A DNA stretch of 18,262 nt. It comes from an uncultured Actinomycetes bacterium (GTDB lineage: Bacteria > Actinomycetota > Thermoleophilia > Gaiellales > F1-60-MAGs149). Numbering within the stretch: position 1 is the first letter of the stretch; each line of letters starts with the position of its first letter. The notes beneath the pieces are model-generated. The model ran no database searches, was not told the origin of the DNA, and saw only the letters and a list, made by a program, of their open reading frames with translations. The translations under genes were made by a program, and so were the position numbers. The stretch spans positions 1 through 18,262 of the forward strand of contig CAJCBN010000449.1 in assembly GCA_903960645.1 (NCBI GenBank). The letters run 5' to 3'. This document shows, piece by piece, positions 1 to 8,109 of this stretch.

Positions 1-28
1 GGGCGGCTTTCGAATCCCTCCGTCTCCG
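1..28 (+). other. tRNA-Ser-like 3' end remnant
   Basis: Positions 9-28 read TTCGAATCCCTCCGTCTCCG, which looks like the T-loop, 3' T-stem, 3' acceptor strand and discriminator of a bacterial tRNA-Ser. The five bases before the loop (CGGCT) do not pair with the 3' T-stem CCCTC, where GAGGG would be expected, so an intact tRNA does not continue leftwards. It may be the scar of integration at a tRNA 3' end, or chance resemblance within a repeat: positions 1-17 recur exactly at 234-250. No CCA is encoded. The left edge of the window prevents a decision. Confidence 0.35.
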
Positions 29-79
29 TTCTTTTCGGGTCGGTTTGTGTTGCGGAGAGTTCGGTGCTCCCTGTCGCCG

Positions 80-138
80 TTCGAATCCTCGATTACATCG
101 AGGGTTCACGACGCGTGCTGCGCGTGATCAGGGGTGGT
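80..138 (+). repeat. Direct repeat copy 1 with hairpin
   Basis: This is the first of two near-identical stretches (the other is at 242-300). The core forms a hairpin: arm 84-93 pairs with 97-106 across the 3-nt loop TAC (10 bp with one G-U pair). It is followed by a smaller hairpin, CACG-ACG-CGTG. The repeat has no coding character and lies upstream of the exported toxin-like gene. Confidence 0.7.
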
Positions 139-155
139 GTGGTGTGCAGGGGCGT

Positions 156-178
156 CGAGTCGGGCTGCGCCCGTCTCG
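156..178 (+). repeat. Hairpin between the two repeat copies
   Basis: CGAGTCGGGC (156-165) pairs with GCCCGTCTCG (169-178) around the loop TGC, with one T-T mismatch. There is no T-run, so it is not a classical terminator. Apart from this and the two repeats, nothing gene-like is visible in 1-392. Confidence 0.45.
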
Positions 179-233
179 AGCAGCAGCGTCGTGGGCGCCG
201 CCCAGGGGTGGTGATCTCCCGTGGTTCGCTGGG

Positions 234-300
234 GGGCGGCTTTCGAATCCTCGATTACATCGAGGGTGCACGACGCGTGCTTCGCGGGGTCAGTGGTGGT
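234..300 (+). repeat. Direct repeat copy 2 with hairpin
   Basis: This is the second copy of the repeat, about 162 bp after the first, with a few substitutions. The hairpin core at 246-267 keeps the CCTCGAT-TAC-ATCGAGG stem-loop exactly. Its leading 17 bases (234-250) are identical to positions 1-17, so the unit may extend further left than copy 1 shows. The small CACG-ACG-CGTG hairpin is also kept. The function is unknown; it resembles an extragenic palindromic repeat family. Confidence 0.7.
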
Positions 301-396
301 CAGTGGCGCCGAGCACTTCGGCGATCACCCGCTGCGCTTCGCCGCCTACCGCCTGCGATCGCGCTGCGGCGGGAGTAAGCCTGCCTACGCAATTGC

Positions 397-426
397 TTGA
401 GTGCTGAGGCAGGCCGGTGCTACCGT
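397..426 (+). promoter_or_regulatory. Promoter of the exported four-gene cluster
   Basis: The -35-like TTGAGT (397-402) is separated by 18 nt from a TGC-extended -10 TACCGT (421-426). Transcription would start near 433-436, downstream of the in-frame GTG at 417, so that longer start is unlikely. The same TACCGT element serves the gene starting at 17432. Confidence 0.5.
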
Positions 427-435
427 CTCCTCTGG

Positions 436-468
436 ATGAGTACTGCCGAGTCCGGACCCGTCGTATGA
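436..468 (+). CDS. Putative leaderless leader peptide (10 codons)
   Basis: An ATG at 436 opens a 10-codon ORF reading MSTAESGPVV. Its TGA stop (466-468) overlaps the ATG (465) of the large exported protein as ATGA. The ATG lies 9 nt after the -10 element, so the transcript could begin almost on it. The large gene has no visible Shine-Dalgarno sequence, so ribosomes finishing this ORF could re-initiate on the overlapping start. The architecture is seen directly; translation is inference. Small leaderless coupled ORFs are known in mycobacteria. No run of one amino acid suggests attenuation. Confidence 0.4.
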   Translation: MSTAESGPVV

Positions 469-3443
469 GAACCGCCCGTACGGCCGGGATTCTCGCCGTA
501 GTCCTCGTCGCGGTGCTCGCGATCGTCCCGTCTGCCCTCGCCGGGTCCGACATCACGGTTGTTCTGCAGAACGACCTGAACAATCGAACCAGCGGCGGCT
601 ATCCCAAGGTCGCCCTCGATCGGCTCGCGGATCGCGAATGCTGGCTCGACTACAACTTTGAGAAGGGGACGGACGCTCTGGCCGTGGACCCGGGGGAGAA
701 GATCTCGATCTACAGCGAGGTCTACCAGAGAAACAGTTGCCTCGCTGACTTCAAGGGGCATCGGCAGGTCGCGCTGAAGATCAAGGAATCGCCGACGTCG
801 TCGTGGGTGCAGATGGATGGCCAGGCGGCCTTCTGGCTGCGCTTCGGCCGCGGGTCGGACTACGGTACGTCGTTGCCGCGTGACTGCGACGACGCCGCCT
901 TCGGCAGCAACTGCTTCTCGATCTCCGGCTTCCCCACGACATGGGCCACGCGACCGAGCAACGTCGGGCTGATCTGTCTGGTGCTGAACCGCTTCACCCA
1001 GAACGACAAGAACTCGCGTCAGCAGTCCTCGACGGCCACGATCTCGGTGCGCGACGACGCGCAGTGCAACGTCCCGCGCGCGTCCGAGTACTGGCCGCGC
1101 ATCAATGGCGTGCCGATCCCGGCGGGATACCCGGTGATGGCCGGTGACACGATGGATCCGTCGATCACGAGTCGTGCGGCCGTGCGCGCAGACGGAGATG
1201 ATGACTTCAACACCGGCGATCCGCGCGAGGGCACCCGGCAGATGGTTGCGATGCTCCTCGCGGGCAGTCGCTTCGCCTGCGAGTGGGGAAAAACCTACAA
1301 GACCGACACGGATAGTCCGGAGCAGTGCCGTACGGCGGGGATGCCAGACCAGTACGTGCTGGGCTCCCTGACCGTCTCCGGCACGCCGCCGGCCAAGTTC
1401 GAGATCCTTGCACAGTCCGGGAGCGGCAATGCCTTCTCCAGTGTCGGGGTGAACAGCATCTCAGTGCCGCCAAACGGGTCCCCATCGACGCTCACCGTTG
1501 CCGCTTCATTCCAGTACGGCATGACGCAGACCGACACCAACACGAACTCCGATCAACTCGGGGAAAAGAGCGGATACAAGTACTCGGTGGGATACAAATC
1601 CCCCGCCGTCCTCGACGTCCCGTTCGGCGCCGTAGAAACCAAGCACGAGATCGCCCTGGAACAGAGCTACACGCATACGTGGCAGCGCGCGAAGGCCTGG
1701 CAGACGAGCAGTCAGGAAACGCGGACGCAGACGATCATGACGGCGGCGCAGCCTGGGCGCACCACGGAACTCCGCGTCTACAAGACCGATCTCCAGACGA
1801 ACTTCAAGTACCGAGCGGACATCCTGTTCGGCATCGCCAAGATCGAGCCGGTTACGAACCCGGCCGGTGTGGCGATGGGCATGACAGATTCGCTCCGCCA
1901 GGCCTGCGCGGCCACGGTGATCGGCGACGAGACAGTCACCGGCAGCTTCATGGAGTTCGCCAAGCGCAAACATGACCTCGGTGCACGCTCGCCAGAGGCG
2001 AGCAGTTATCAGAAGGACTTTCTCGACTCAATCGACAATATGTACGTGCAGGGCAGGAACTGCCCCGGTTTTCCGGCGGGGTTCGCCTCGCAAGCGGGCA
2101 TGAAGGGCACGGGCGTGTCGACGATGACGTCGAATGGGCGAGAACTCGTTCCCGTCCTGACGGCCAATGGCGACCAGGCCACGGACAGCAGTGACAGGCC
2201 CATCTTCCAGACGCGTGACGCCGTTGGGCTACGCGGGTGCGTCTTCGTCACCCCCTACGGCAATGCCAGGAGTGGCCGCACGCCGCGTACGTCGCTGCCC
2301 ACCGCGCGCTCAGCCGGCGACATCTGTGCGAGCCCCGATGACAACGGCAACGTCAAGGCCTCCGCGCCGGGCACGCTCGTCAATCTCGCCAAGTCCGCCG
2401 GTTCCTCGTTCGCGAGCGACGATGTCAACGCGTCTGAACTTGTGAAGCCCACCCGCGGCGACGACGTGGTCAAACTTGGCGGAGGCGCGCTCGACATCGT
2501 CGACCCGTCGCCGGGCGCCGATCGTATCGACGGACAGGGTGGGTTCGATGTCATCGACGGCGGCGCCGGAGACGACGTCGTCGACGGTGGTACGGGCGAC
2601 TTCTCCCTGCACGGCGGCCCGGGCCACGATCAGATTTCGCAGTCCGCCGGCGGCGGCGTGATCTGGGGCGGGACCGGGAACGACGAGATCATCACGCGTG
2701 GCATCAGGGGCGTGGTTCGGGCCGAGAGCGGCGCAGACACGTTGCGTATCGGCGGTGCGACGGCTGGCACGGTCTTCGCGGGTGGTACGGGTGATGACAC
2801 GTACGTCATCGCCCCAGGTGCGGGTTGTGCCTCGCTGTTCGAACTGCCCGGCGAGGGCACCGACACCGTCCGTACGGGCCGCTGCGTGTCCGGCCTCGGT
2901 GACATCGAGCGAATTCAGCTGACGGGCACGGCTCCCGTCGCGATCGCGACCGGCGAGGACAGCCAGACCATCGTCGGTAACAACGCGGCCAATCGCCTCG
3001 ATGGCGGCAACGACATCGACCGCATTGATGGCGGCGGTGGCGATGACCTGATCGTTCTCGGCGCTGACGACTTCGATACAGCGATCGGAGGCTCTGGAGC
3101 TGATCGTTTCGTGCCGCGTGGCACGCCGTCGGGCCTGCTTGGACTCCAGCTGTCCGCTGACGCCATCGCGCACCGTCTGCCCGACTTCAACCCCAGCGAG
3201 GGTGATCGCATCGTGCTCCGGCGTTCCGTGTTCGGCCCGCAGGTCGCTCAGTCGACCAGCACGTGGAGCATCGTGCAGTCGACCCGGCCGGTCGCCGCGA
3301 CCGGGGCGCCGACGCTGCTCATCAACACCGCCACCGGGCTCGTCGCGTTCGATCGCGACGGCACGGGTCGCGCCAACCCCAAGGTGATTGCGCTGCTGCC
3401 CCTGGGCACGGCGGTAACACCCAACATCTTCCTGGTGCGCTGA
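465..3443 (+). CDS. Exported aerolysin-like / RTX-repeat protein (putative pore-forming toxin)
   Basis: This is a 992-residue protein with a Sec signal peptide (residues 1 to about 26: basic MRTARTAG, a hydrophobic core, then ALA-G). Residues 30-330 are an unrecognised, cysteine-containing beta-rich region. Residues about 340-460 have the Ser/Thr-alternating pattern of the aerolysin/ETX-MTX2 pore-forming fold, including VDVPFG-like LDVPFG, a run of amphipathic strands and PGRTTELRVYKTD. Residues about 665-885 carry glycine-aspartate nonapeptides such as GGAGDDVVDGG and GGGGDDLIV, typical of calcium-binding RTX beta-rolls. The end (905-992) resembles an RTX C-terminal cap (FNPSEGDRIVL, AFDRDGTG). 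I chose ATG465 because the signal peptide starts there and the promoter lies at 397-426. It would act outside the cell, probably folding on calcium. The RTX part is well supported; the aerolysin-like call is moderate and could instead be another secreted beta-sandwich. Confidence 0.7.
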   Translation: MRTARTAGILAVVLVAVLAIVPSALAGSDITVVLQNDLNNRTSGGYPKVALDRLADRECWLDYNFEKGTDALAVDPGEKISIYSEVYQRNSCLADFKGHRQVALKIKESPTSSWVQMDGQAAFWLRFGRGSDYGTSLPRDCDDAAFGSNCFSISGFPTTWATRPSNVGLICLVLNRFTQNDKNSRQQSSTATISVRDDAQCNVPRASEYWPRINGVPIPAGYPVMAGDTMDPSITSRAAVRADGDDDFNTGDPREGTRQMVAMLLAGSRFACEWGKTYKTDTDSPEQCRTAGMPDQYVLGSLTVSGTPPAKFEILAQSGSGNAFSSVGVNSISVPPNGSPSTLTVAASFQYGMTQTDTNTNSDQLGEKSGYKYSVGYKSPAVLDVPFGAVETKHEIALEQSYTHTWQRAKAWQTSSQETRTQTIMTAAQPGRTTELRVYKTDLQTNFKYRADILFGIAKIEPVTNPAGVAMGMTDSLRQACAATVIGDETVTGSFMEFAKRKHDLGARSPEASSYQKDFLDSIDNMYVQGRNCPGFPAGFASQAGMKGTGVSTMTSNGRELVPVLTANGDQATDSSDRPIFQTRDAVGLRGCVFVTPYGNARSGRTPRTSLPTARSAGDICASPDDNGNVKASAPGTLVNLAKSAGSSFASDDVNASELVKPTRGDDVVKLGGGALDIVDPSPGADRIDGQGGFDVIDGGAGDDVVDGGTGDFSLHGGPGHDQISQSAGGGVIWGGTGNDEIITRGIRGVVRAESGADTLRIGGATAGTVFAGGTGDDTYVIAPGAGCASLFELPGEGTDTVRTGRCVSGLGDIERIQLTGTAPVAIATGEDSQTIVGNNAANRLDGGNDIDRIDGGGGDDLIVLGADDFDTAIGGSGADRFVPRGTPSGLLGLQLSADAIAHRLPDFNPSEGDRIVLRRSVFGPQVAQSTSTWSIVQSTRPVAATGAPTLLINTATGLVAFDRDGTGRANPKVIALLPLGTAVTPNIFLVR

Positions 3444-3447
3444 CCTG

Positions 3448-5658
3448 ATGCCATCCCGACTTCTTCGCTGGTCCGTGCTTGTTCTCGTACTTGTCGTCGG
3501 TCCGGGCGCGGGCGCGGCGATGGCAGTCGTGGCGCGCGTCGAACCCTCAGCACCCAAGCCGGTCGTCCTGCTGAACGGCAACGTCACGCTGACGGGATCG
3601 GCAGGCGCATCCGGTGCGCAGCCAACGGCCGTGAGCCCCGATGGGTCCACGTTCTTCGTCGTCTCCAAGCTCGCCGAGCAGAAGCCGGCGGTGTGGCGTG
3701 TCGGGACGTTCGGTACCGATCCGGTGCTGACTCGCGGCCAGCTCGCGCCGAGTCGCGTTGATGCGTGGAAGGCGTATGCCGCCGACTTCGGCGGTGTGAC
3801 GGGCGTCGTGATCGGCGACGACTACAGCGGGGGCGGGGCCCCCGTTGGTCGCGGCTGGGTGGTGTCGTCAGGCGGAACGCGGGTTGTGATCGCACCCTTC
3901 AATCCCGACACGCTCCAGCCTGCTGGTGCCGCACTTCAGCTCGACGATCAATACGGGCCGGCCGCCGCCGCGCAGCTGTTGCCCGATCTCAGCCGTCGCA
4001 ACGCACCGCAGTTGGTCATCGCGACCCGGTCGGTGCCGTATGCGCTGCTCCGCGTGGCGCCCGACAAGTCCAATCACATCGTCGCGTCCACGCGCGCGCC
4101 ATCCTCCGGCCAGGTGACCGCGCTCACCACCCGGTCCGACGGCACCGTCGTCTACGTGGCGTCGGCTACTCCGGATTCGACGGGCGCGATCGCCTCGTCC
4201 ATCGTCACGGCCTACGACGCGGCGACACTCACGCCGCTCGGCGATGACGACCTCGCCCTGCCATATCCCGGTCGATTTGACTCCGCCGTCACCAGCCCCG
4301 ACGGCCGCTTCGGCTACTTCGCACGCTCCAGCACCGTCGTCGACGGAGTTGCGCAGCCCGCGTTGATGGTCAAGGTTGATCTCGCCGCCATGAAAGTCCT
4401 CGGTACGGCCACACTGCCGAGCAGTTGGCGCGAAGACGCCACAGCCACGGTGCTTCAGCCGAACGCGCTTGCGATCCAGCCCGACGGCTCGCAGATCATC
4501 TACACAACCTACGAGGCCGAAGGCGGCACTGCCGGCATAATTGACGCAGCGACGCTGAAATTCGTGACGTCCAGAACCTGGTACTCCACCGGGCTGGCCA
4601 ACCTGCACGGAATGAGCTCACCGCTGGCTGATGGCGGTATCGACATGTTCACTGCTGCTATCGACGGCAACGAGGTGACGGGCTCCGCACTCCGTTTTCA
4701 AATTGCGCAAATCCCGCGGCAGCTGACCGCCCTGACGGCTGGCACCGGCGGCGGCCTGATCGAGTCGATTCCCGGCGGCGTCCTGTGCGCACCGGGGCTC
4801 GACTGTCGCCAGCGCTATCCGAACGGCAGCGTCGTTCAGCTCGTCGCCATCCCGAATCCCGGTGCGGTGTTTCTCGGCTGGTCGGGCGCCTGTACGGGCA
4901 CCGATGACGACTGCTCGGTCACGATGGATGCGGCAAAGTCGGTGACGGCGAACTTCGGTCCGGCGGATCCGGCCAGGCGTTCGTTCGACGTCCTGGTGGA
5001 GGGCAACGGCTCGGTGACGTCGTCGGTTGACGGCAGCGTCTGCACGCGTGCGTGCACGACGTCGCTGTGGCGTGGCCTCGACGTCACGCTCACGGCAACG
5101 CCGGCCGTCGGGTACGTGTTCGACCACTGGGAGGGCTCCTGCTCGGGCACCACGTCCACCTGCGAGACGACGATCGACGGCACCAAGGTCGTCGCAGCGG
5201 TGTTCACCGCGGTCGCCGCGCCGCCCGAACCAGCGCCGGCCCCGACTCCCGAACCGACTCCTTCGCCCGCGCCGACGCCGTCGCCACTGGTGGGGCCGAG
5301 TCCGTCCTCGACGGACCCTGCGGCGGACGTGTCCGGCCCGGTCGCGCTCACCGGGCTCACGATGTCGCGCAAGTCGTTCCGCCCAGGTCAGGGCACGACC
5401 ATCAAGTACCGCCTCACCCGCGGTGCTCGCGTCTGGATGACGTTCGTCAATCAGGCGAATCCCAAGCTGAAGAAGGTCTACTCGATTCGCTCTGGCCAGG
5501 CAGGGGCGGATGCCGGGGCCAACGCGGTATGGATCAGCGGCCGCGTGAAGGGCACGAGTGTCCGGCCCGGGCGCTGGACGGTGACAATCGTTGCGCAGAC
5601 GTCCTCGGGCTCATCCAAGCCGGTCTCGCGCACGCTCGTGCTTCGGCCCGGCAAGTAG
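3448..5658 (+). CDS. Exported beta-propeller protein with two InlB-type repeats
   Basis: This is a 736-residue protein that starts 4 nt after the previous stop, so it is probably co-transcribed. A signal peptide (1 to about 26) leads into a propeller-like region (about 40-420) with recurring SPDG/QPDGS turns. Two divergent InlB B-repeat-like modules follow at about 427-505 and 511-588; each has a G-x-V/I start, a cysteine pair, FLGWSGACTG or FDHWEGSCSG, and a final ANF/AVF. A proline-threonine linker (590-622) and a C-terminal Ig-like domain (630-736, ending RPGK) complete it. This is typical of cell-surface or secreted proteins, where InlB-type repeats serve as stalks. The ligand is unknown. 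A collapsed copy of parts of this gene lies at 7786-8067. Confidence 0.75.
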   Translation: MPSRLLRWSVLVLVLVVGPGAGAAMAVVARVEPSAPKPVVLLNGNVTLTGSAGASGAQPTAVSPDGSTFFVVSKLAEQKPAVWRVGTFGTDPVLTRGQLAPSRVDAWKAYAADFGGVTGVVIGDDYSGGGAPVGRGWVVSSGGTRVVIAPFNPDTLQPAGAALQLDDQYGPAAAAQLLPDLSRRNAPQLVIATRSVPYALLRVAPDKSNHIVASTRAPSSGQVTALTTRSDGTVVYVASATPDSTGAIASSIVTAYDAATLTPLGDDDLALPYPGRFDSAVTSPDGRFGYFARSSTVVDGVAQPALMVKVDLAAMKVLGTATLPSSWREDATATVLQPNALAIQPDGSQIIYTTYEAEGGTAGIIDAATLKFVTSRTWYSTGLANLHGMSSPLADGGIDMFTAAIDGNEVTGSALRFQIAQIPRQLTALTAGTGGGLIESIPGGVLCAPGLDCRQRYPNGSVVQLVAIPNPGAVFLGWSGACTGTDDDCSVTMDAAKSVTANFGPADPARRSFDVLVEGNGSVTSSVDGSVCTRACTTSLWRGLDVTLTATPAVGYVFDHWEGSCSGTTSTCETTIDGTKVVAAVFTAVAAPPEPAPAPTPEPTPSPAPTPSPLVGPSPSSTDPAADVSGPVALTGLTMSRKSFRPGQGTTIKYRLTRGARVWMTFVNQANPKLKKVYSIRSGQAGADAGANAVWISGRVKGTSVRPGRWTVTIVAQTSSGSSKPVSRTLVLRPGK

Positions 5659-5685
5659 CCTGCCAAACGATCTAGGGAGACCGGC

Positions 5686-6785
5686 ATGACCCGCTCGACC
5701 ACCACGCATCGCGCTCGGCTGGCCCGTTGTGGCGTCTATGCGCTGATCGTCCTCACCGCCGCACTGGCCGCAGTCGCCGCGGTTCCCTCCGCGGGCGCCT
5801 GCACACGGATCTTGTGGAACGACAACGGCGTCGCCGTGATGGCGTCGCGCTCGATGGACTGGTGGGGCTCGTCGCAGGCGAAGCTGCACGTGATGCCGCG
5901 CGGTGTGCGGAAGTCGGGGGCGTCGTTCGCCGGCAAGCGCGTCGTAGCGGGGAACCCGGCTGTGTGGACCGCGCGCTACGGCAGTGTGGTCGTGGGCAAC
6001 TACGACACCGCGGTGTCGGACGGCATGAACGAGCGGGGATTGGCCGCACACGGGCTTTGGCTCTACGCGCAGGACTATGGCGCGCGCGACACGACCCGCC
6101 AGGGCATCCAGGTCGGTCTGTGGGTCCAGTACGTCCTGGACAATGCGGCGACCGTGAACCAGGCGATCCGTCTGATGTCGCGCATCCAGCCCGTGGAGGT
6201 GGTCCTGGACGGCCACACGATCCGGCTCTCGCTGAGCATCGAGGACCGGTTCGGCGACTCGGCGGTGATGGAGTACCTCGGCGGCGAGCTGGTGGTCCAC
6301 CACGGGCGCCGGTACCGGGTCGCGACGAACACGGTGCTCGACGACGCGCTGGCCCTGCTGGCGCCGTACGACTTCTCGAACGCGACCCGCAACGACCCCC
6401 TGCCGGGCAACACCAACACCCGCGACCGCTTCATCCGCGCGTCGTTCTACAGCGCGTTCTTGAGCAAGACCCGTCCGGCCAACAAGCTGGAGGCGCAGGC
6501 CGCCCTGATGTCGGTCGCGCGCAACGTCTCCGACCCCATCGGCGCTCCGGGGGACGAGGTCGGGGAGAACGACGAGACGGACTTCCGCACGCTCGCCGAT
6601 CTCACCCATCGCGTGTACTTCTTCGAGCTGTCGCGCGGCCTGACGACGCTGCGTACCGATCTGCGCCGGATCGACTTCCGCCCGGGTAGCGGGGTGCGGA
6701 CGCTCGATCCGCACAGCCCGCGCCTGCACGGCGACGTCTCGGCGCTCTACCGGCCGAGCAGCATCCCAGCCCCAGGGGTGATCGG

Positions 6786-6789
<4 letters not shown>
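5686..6789 (+). CDS. Exported choloylglycine hydrolase-family linear amide hydrolase
   Basis: This is a 367-residue Ntn hydrolase of the penicillin V acylase / bile salt hydrolase family. The family cleaves linear C-N amide bonds using the amino-terminal cysteine exposed after processing. A signal peptide ends at SAGA, so cleavage would leave Cys39 (CTRILW) as the nucleophile. R55 and D58 in SRSMDW sit at exactly the spacing of R18 and D21 in bile salt hydrolases. N115 (DGMNERGL), N215 (VATNTVLDD) and R248 (TRDRFIRASF) match the other conserved positions. AGGGAG lies just upstream of the ATG, and the gene begins 27 nt after the previous stop. Possible substrates are N-acyl homoserine lactones, N-acyl amides or penicillin V. 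The family call is secure; the substrate is not. Confidence 0.85.
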
Positions 6790-7748
<959 letters not shown>

Positions 7749-7751
7749 GTA

Positions 7752-7776
7752 GCACGCACCTAGGCTACGTGCGTGC
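7752..7776 (+). terminator. Hairpin after the exported cluster
   Basis: GCACGCAC (7752-7759) pairs perfectly with GTGCGTGC (7769-7776) around a 9-nt loop, 3 nt after the stop of the last cluster gene. No T-run follows, so it is either a weak terminator or an mRNA 3' stabiliser. The loop sequence CTAGGCTAC also resembles a -10 element. Confidence 0.4.
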
Positions 7777-7785
7777 CTCTGGCGA

Positions 7786-8067
7786 GTGGTCCGGCAGATT
7801 GGGAAAGGCCCGCCCACCTACGAGAACCCGGGCGGCAACGCTGGCATCATCGACATAGCGACGCTGAAGCTCGTGTGGTCCTTGAACTGGTGCGTCACCG
7901 GGGCGGCCAACCTGGACGTAATGAGCTCGCCGCTGGCTGATGGCGGTATCGACATGTTCGCCGCCGTGGCTGTGCCGCCCGAACCAGCGCCGACCCCGAC
8001 TCCTTCGCCCCGGCAAGTAGCCCGTCGCTCTCCCATCGTTTCGCGTCCGCCGCTAGGCTTCCCGTGA
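7786..8067 (+). pseudogene. Collapsed mosaic copy of the propeller/InlB-repeat gene
   Basis: Positions 7817-7959 correspond to 4509-4650 of the upstream exported gene. The sequence then jumps to that gene's proline-rich linker (from about 5205) and finally to its last codons (CGGCAAGTAGCC). Residues such as AGIIDIATLKLV and SSPLADGGIDMF match directly. Everything between, including both InlB-type repeats and the C-terminal domain, is missing. The original stop is out of frame, so the remaining frame runs on to 8067. The first part matches at roughly three bases in four, but 7920-7959 differs from 4611-4650 at only one base in 40. It has no signal peptide or convincing start, so I treat it as a remnant. 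Confidence 0.7.
8054..8059 (+). promoter_or_regulatory. Possible -10 element for the aldehyde dehydrogenase
   Basis: TAGGCT fits the TANNNT pattern seen elsewhere in the window. It lies inside the 3' end of the degraded gene copy, and a start near 8066 would put the palindrome at 8070-8083 just downstream. No clear -35 element is visible. Confidence 0.3.
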
Positions 8068-8069
8068 AT

Positions 8070-8083
8070 CGCTTGATCAAGCG
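8070..8083. promoter_or_regulatory. Perfect palindrome, likely operator
   Basis: CGCTTGATCAAGCG is a perfect 14-bp palindrome 26 bp before the dehydrogenase start, just downstream of the likely transcription start. This is a classic repressor-site position. No regulator gene lies beside it in the window. Confidence 0.5.
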
Positions 8084-8109
8084 GTCAGGACTTTGATGAG
8101 GAGGCGCAG

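Noticed and set aside
80..300. CRISPR array
   Set aside because: Only two to three copies, unequal spacing, and hairpin repeats about 160 bp apart; no cas genes.
45..407. Short overlapping open frames in the repeat region
   Set aside because: They run through the hairpin repeats in several frames and contain no recognisable motif; the repeated sequence itself explains their repeated peptides.
417..464. GTG at 417 as the start of the RTX protein
   Set aside because: It would put 16 charged residues before the signal peptide and lies upstream of the predicted transcription start; ATG465 fits better.
2310..3668. A 452-codon open frame antisense to the RTX region and the next gene
   Set aside because: The opposite strand has a coherent signal peptide and RTX repeats; the antisense product is low-complexity and Arg/Asp-rich, as expected for a shadow.
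7752..7800. Leaderless GTG start at 7773 after TAGGCT for the degraded gene copy
   Set aside because: The frame from 7773 differs from the frame that matches the parental gene, so it would not express the homologous peptide.
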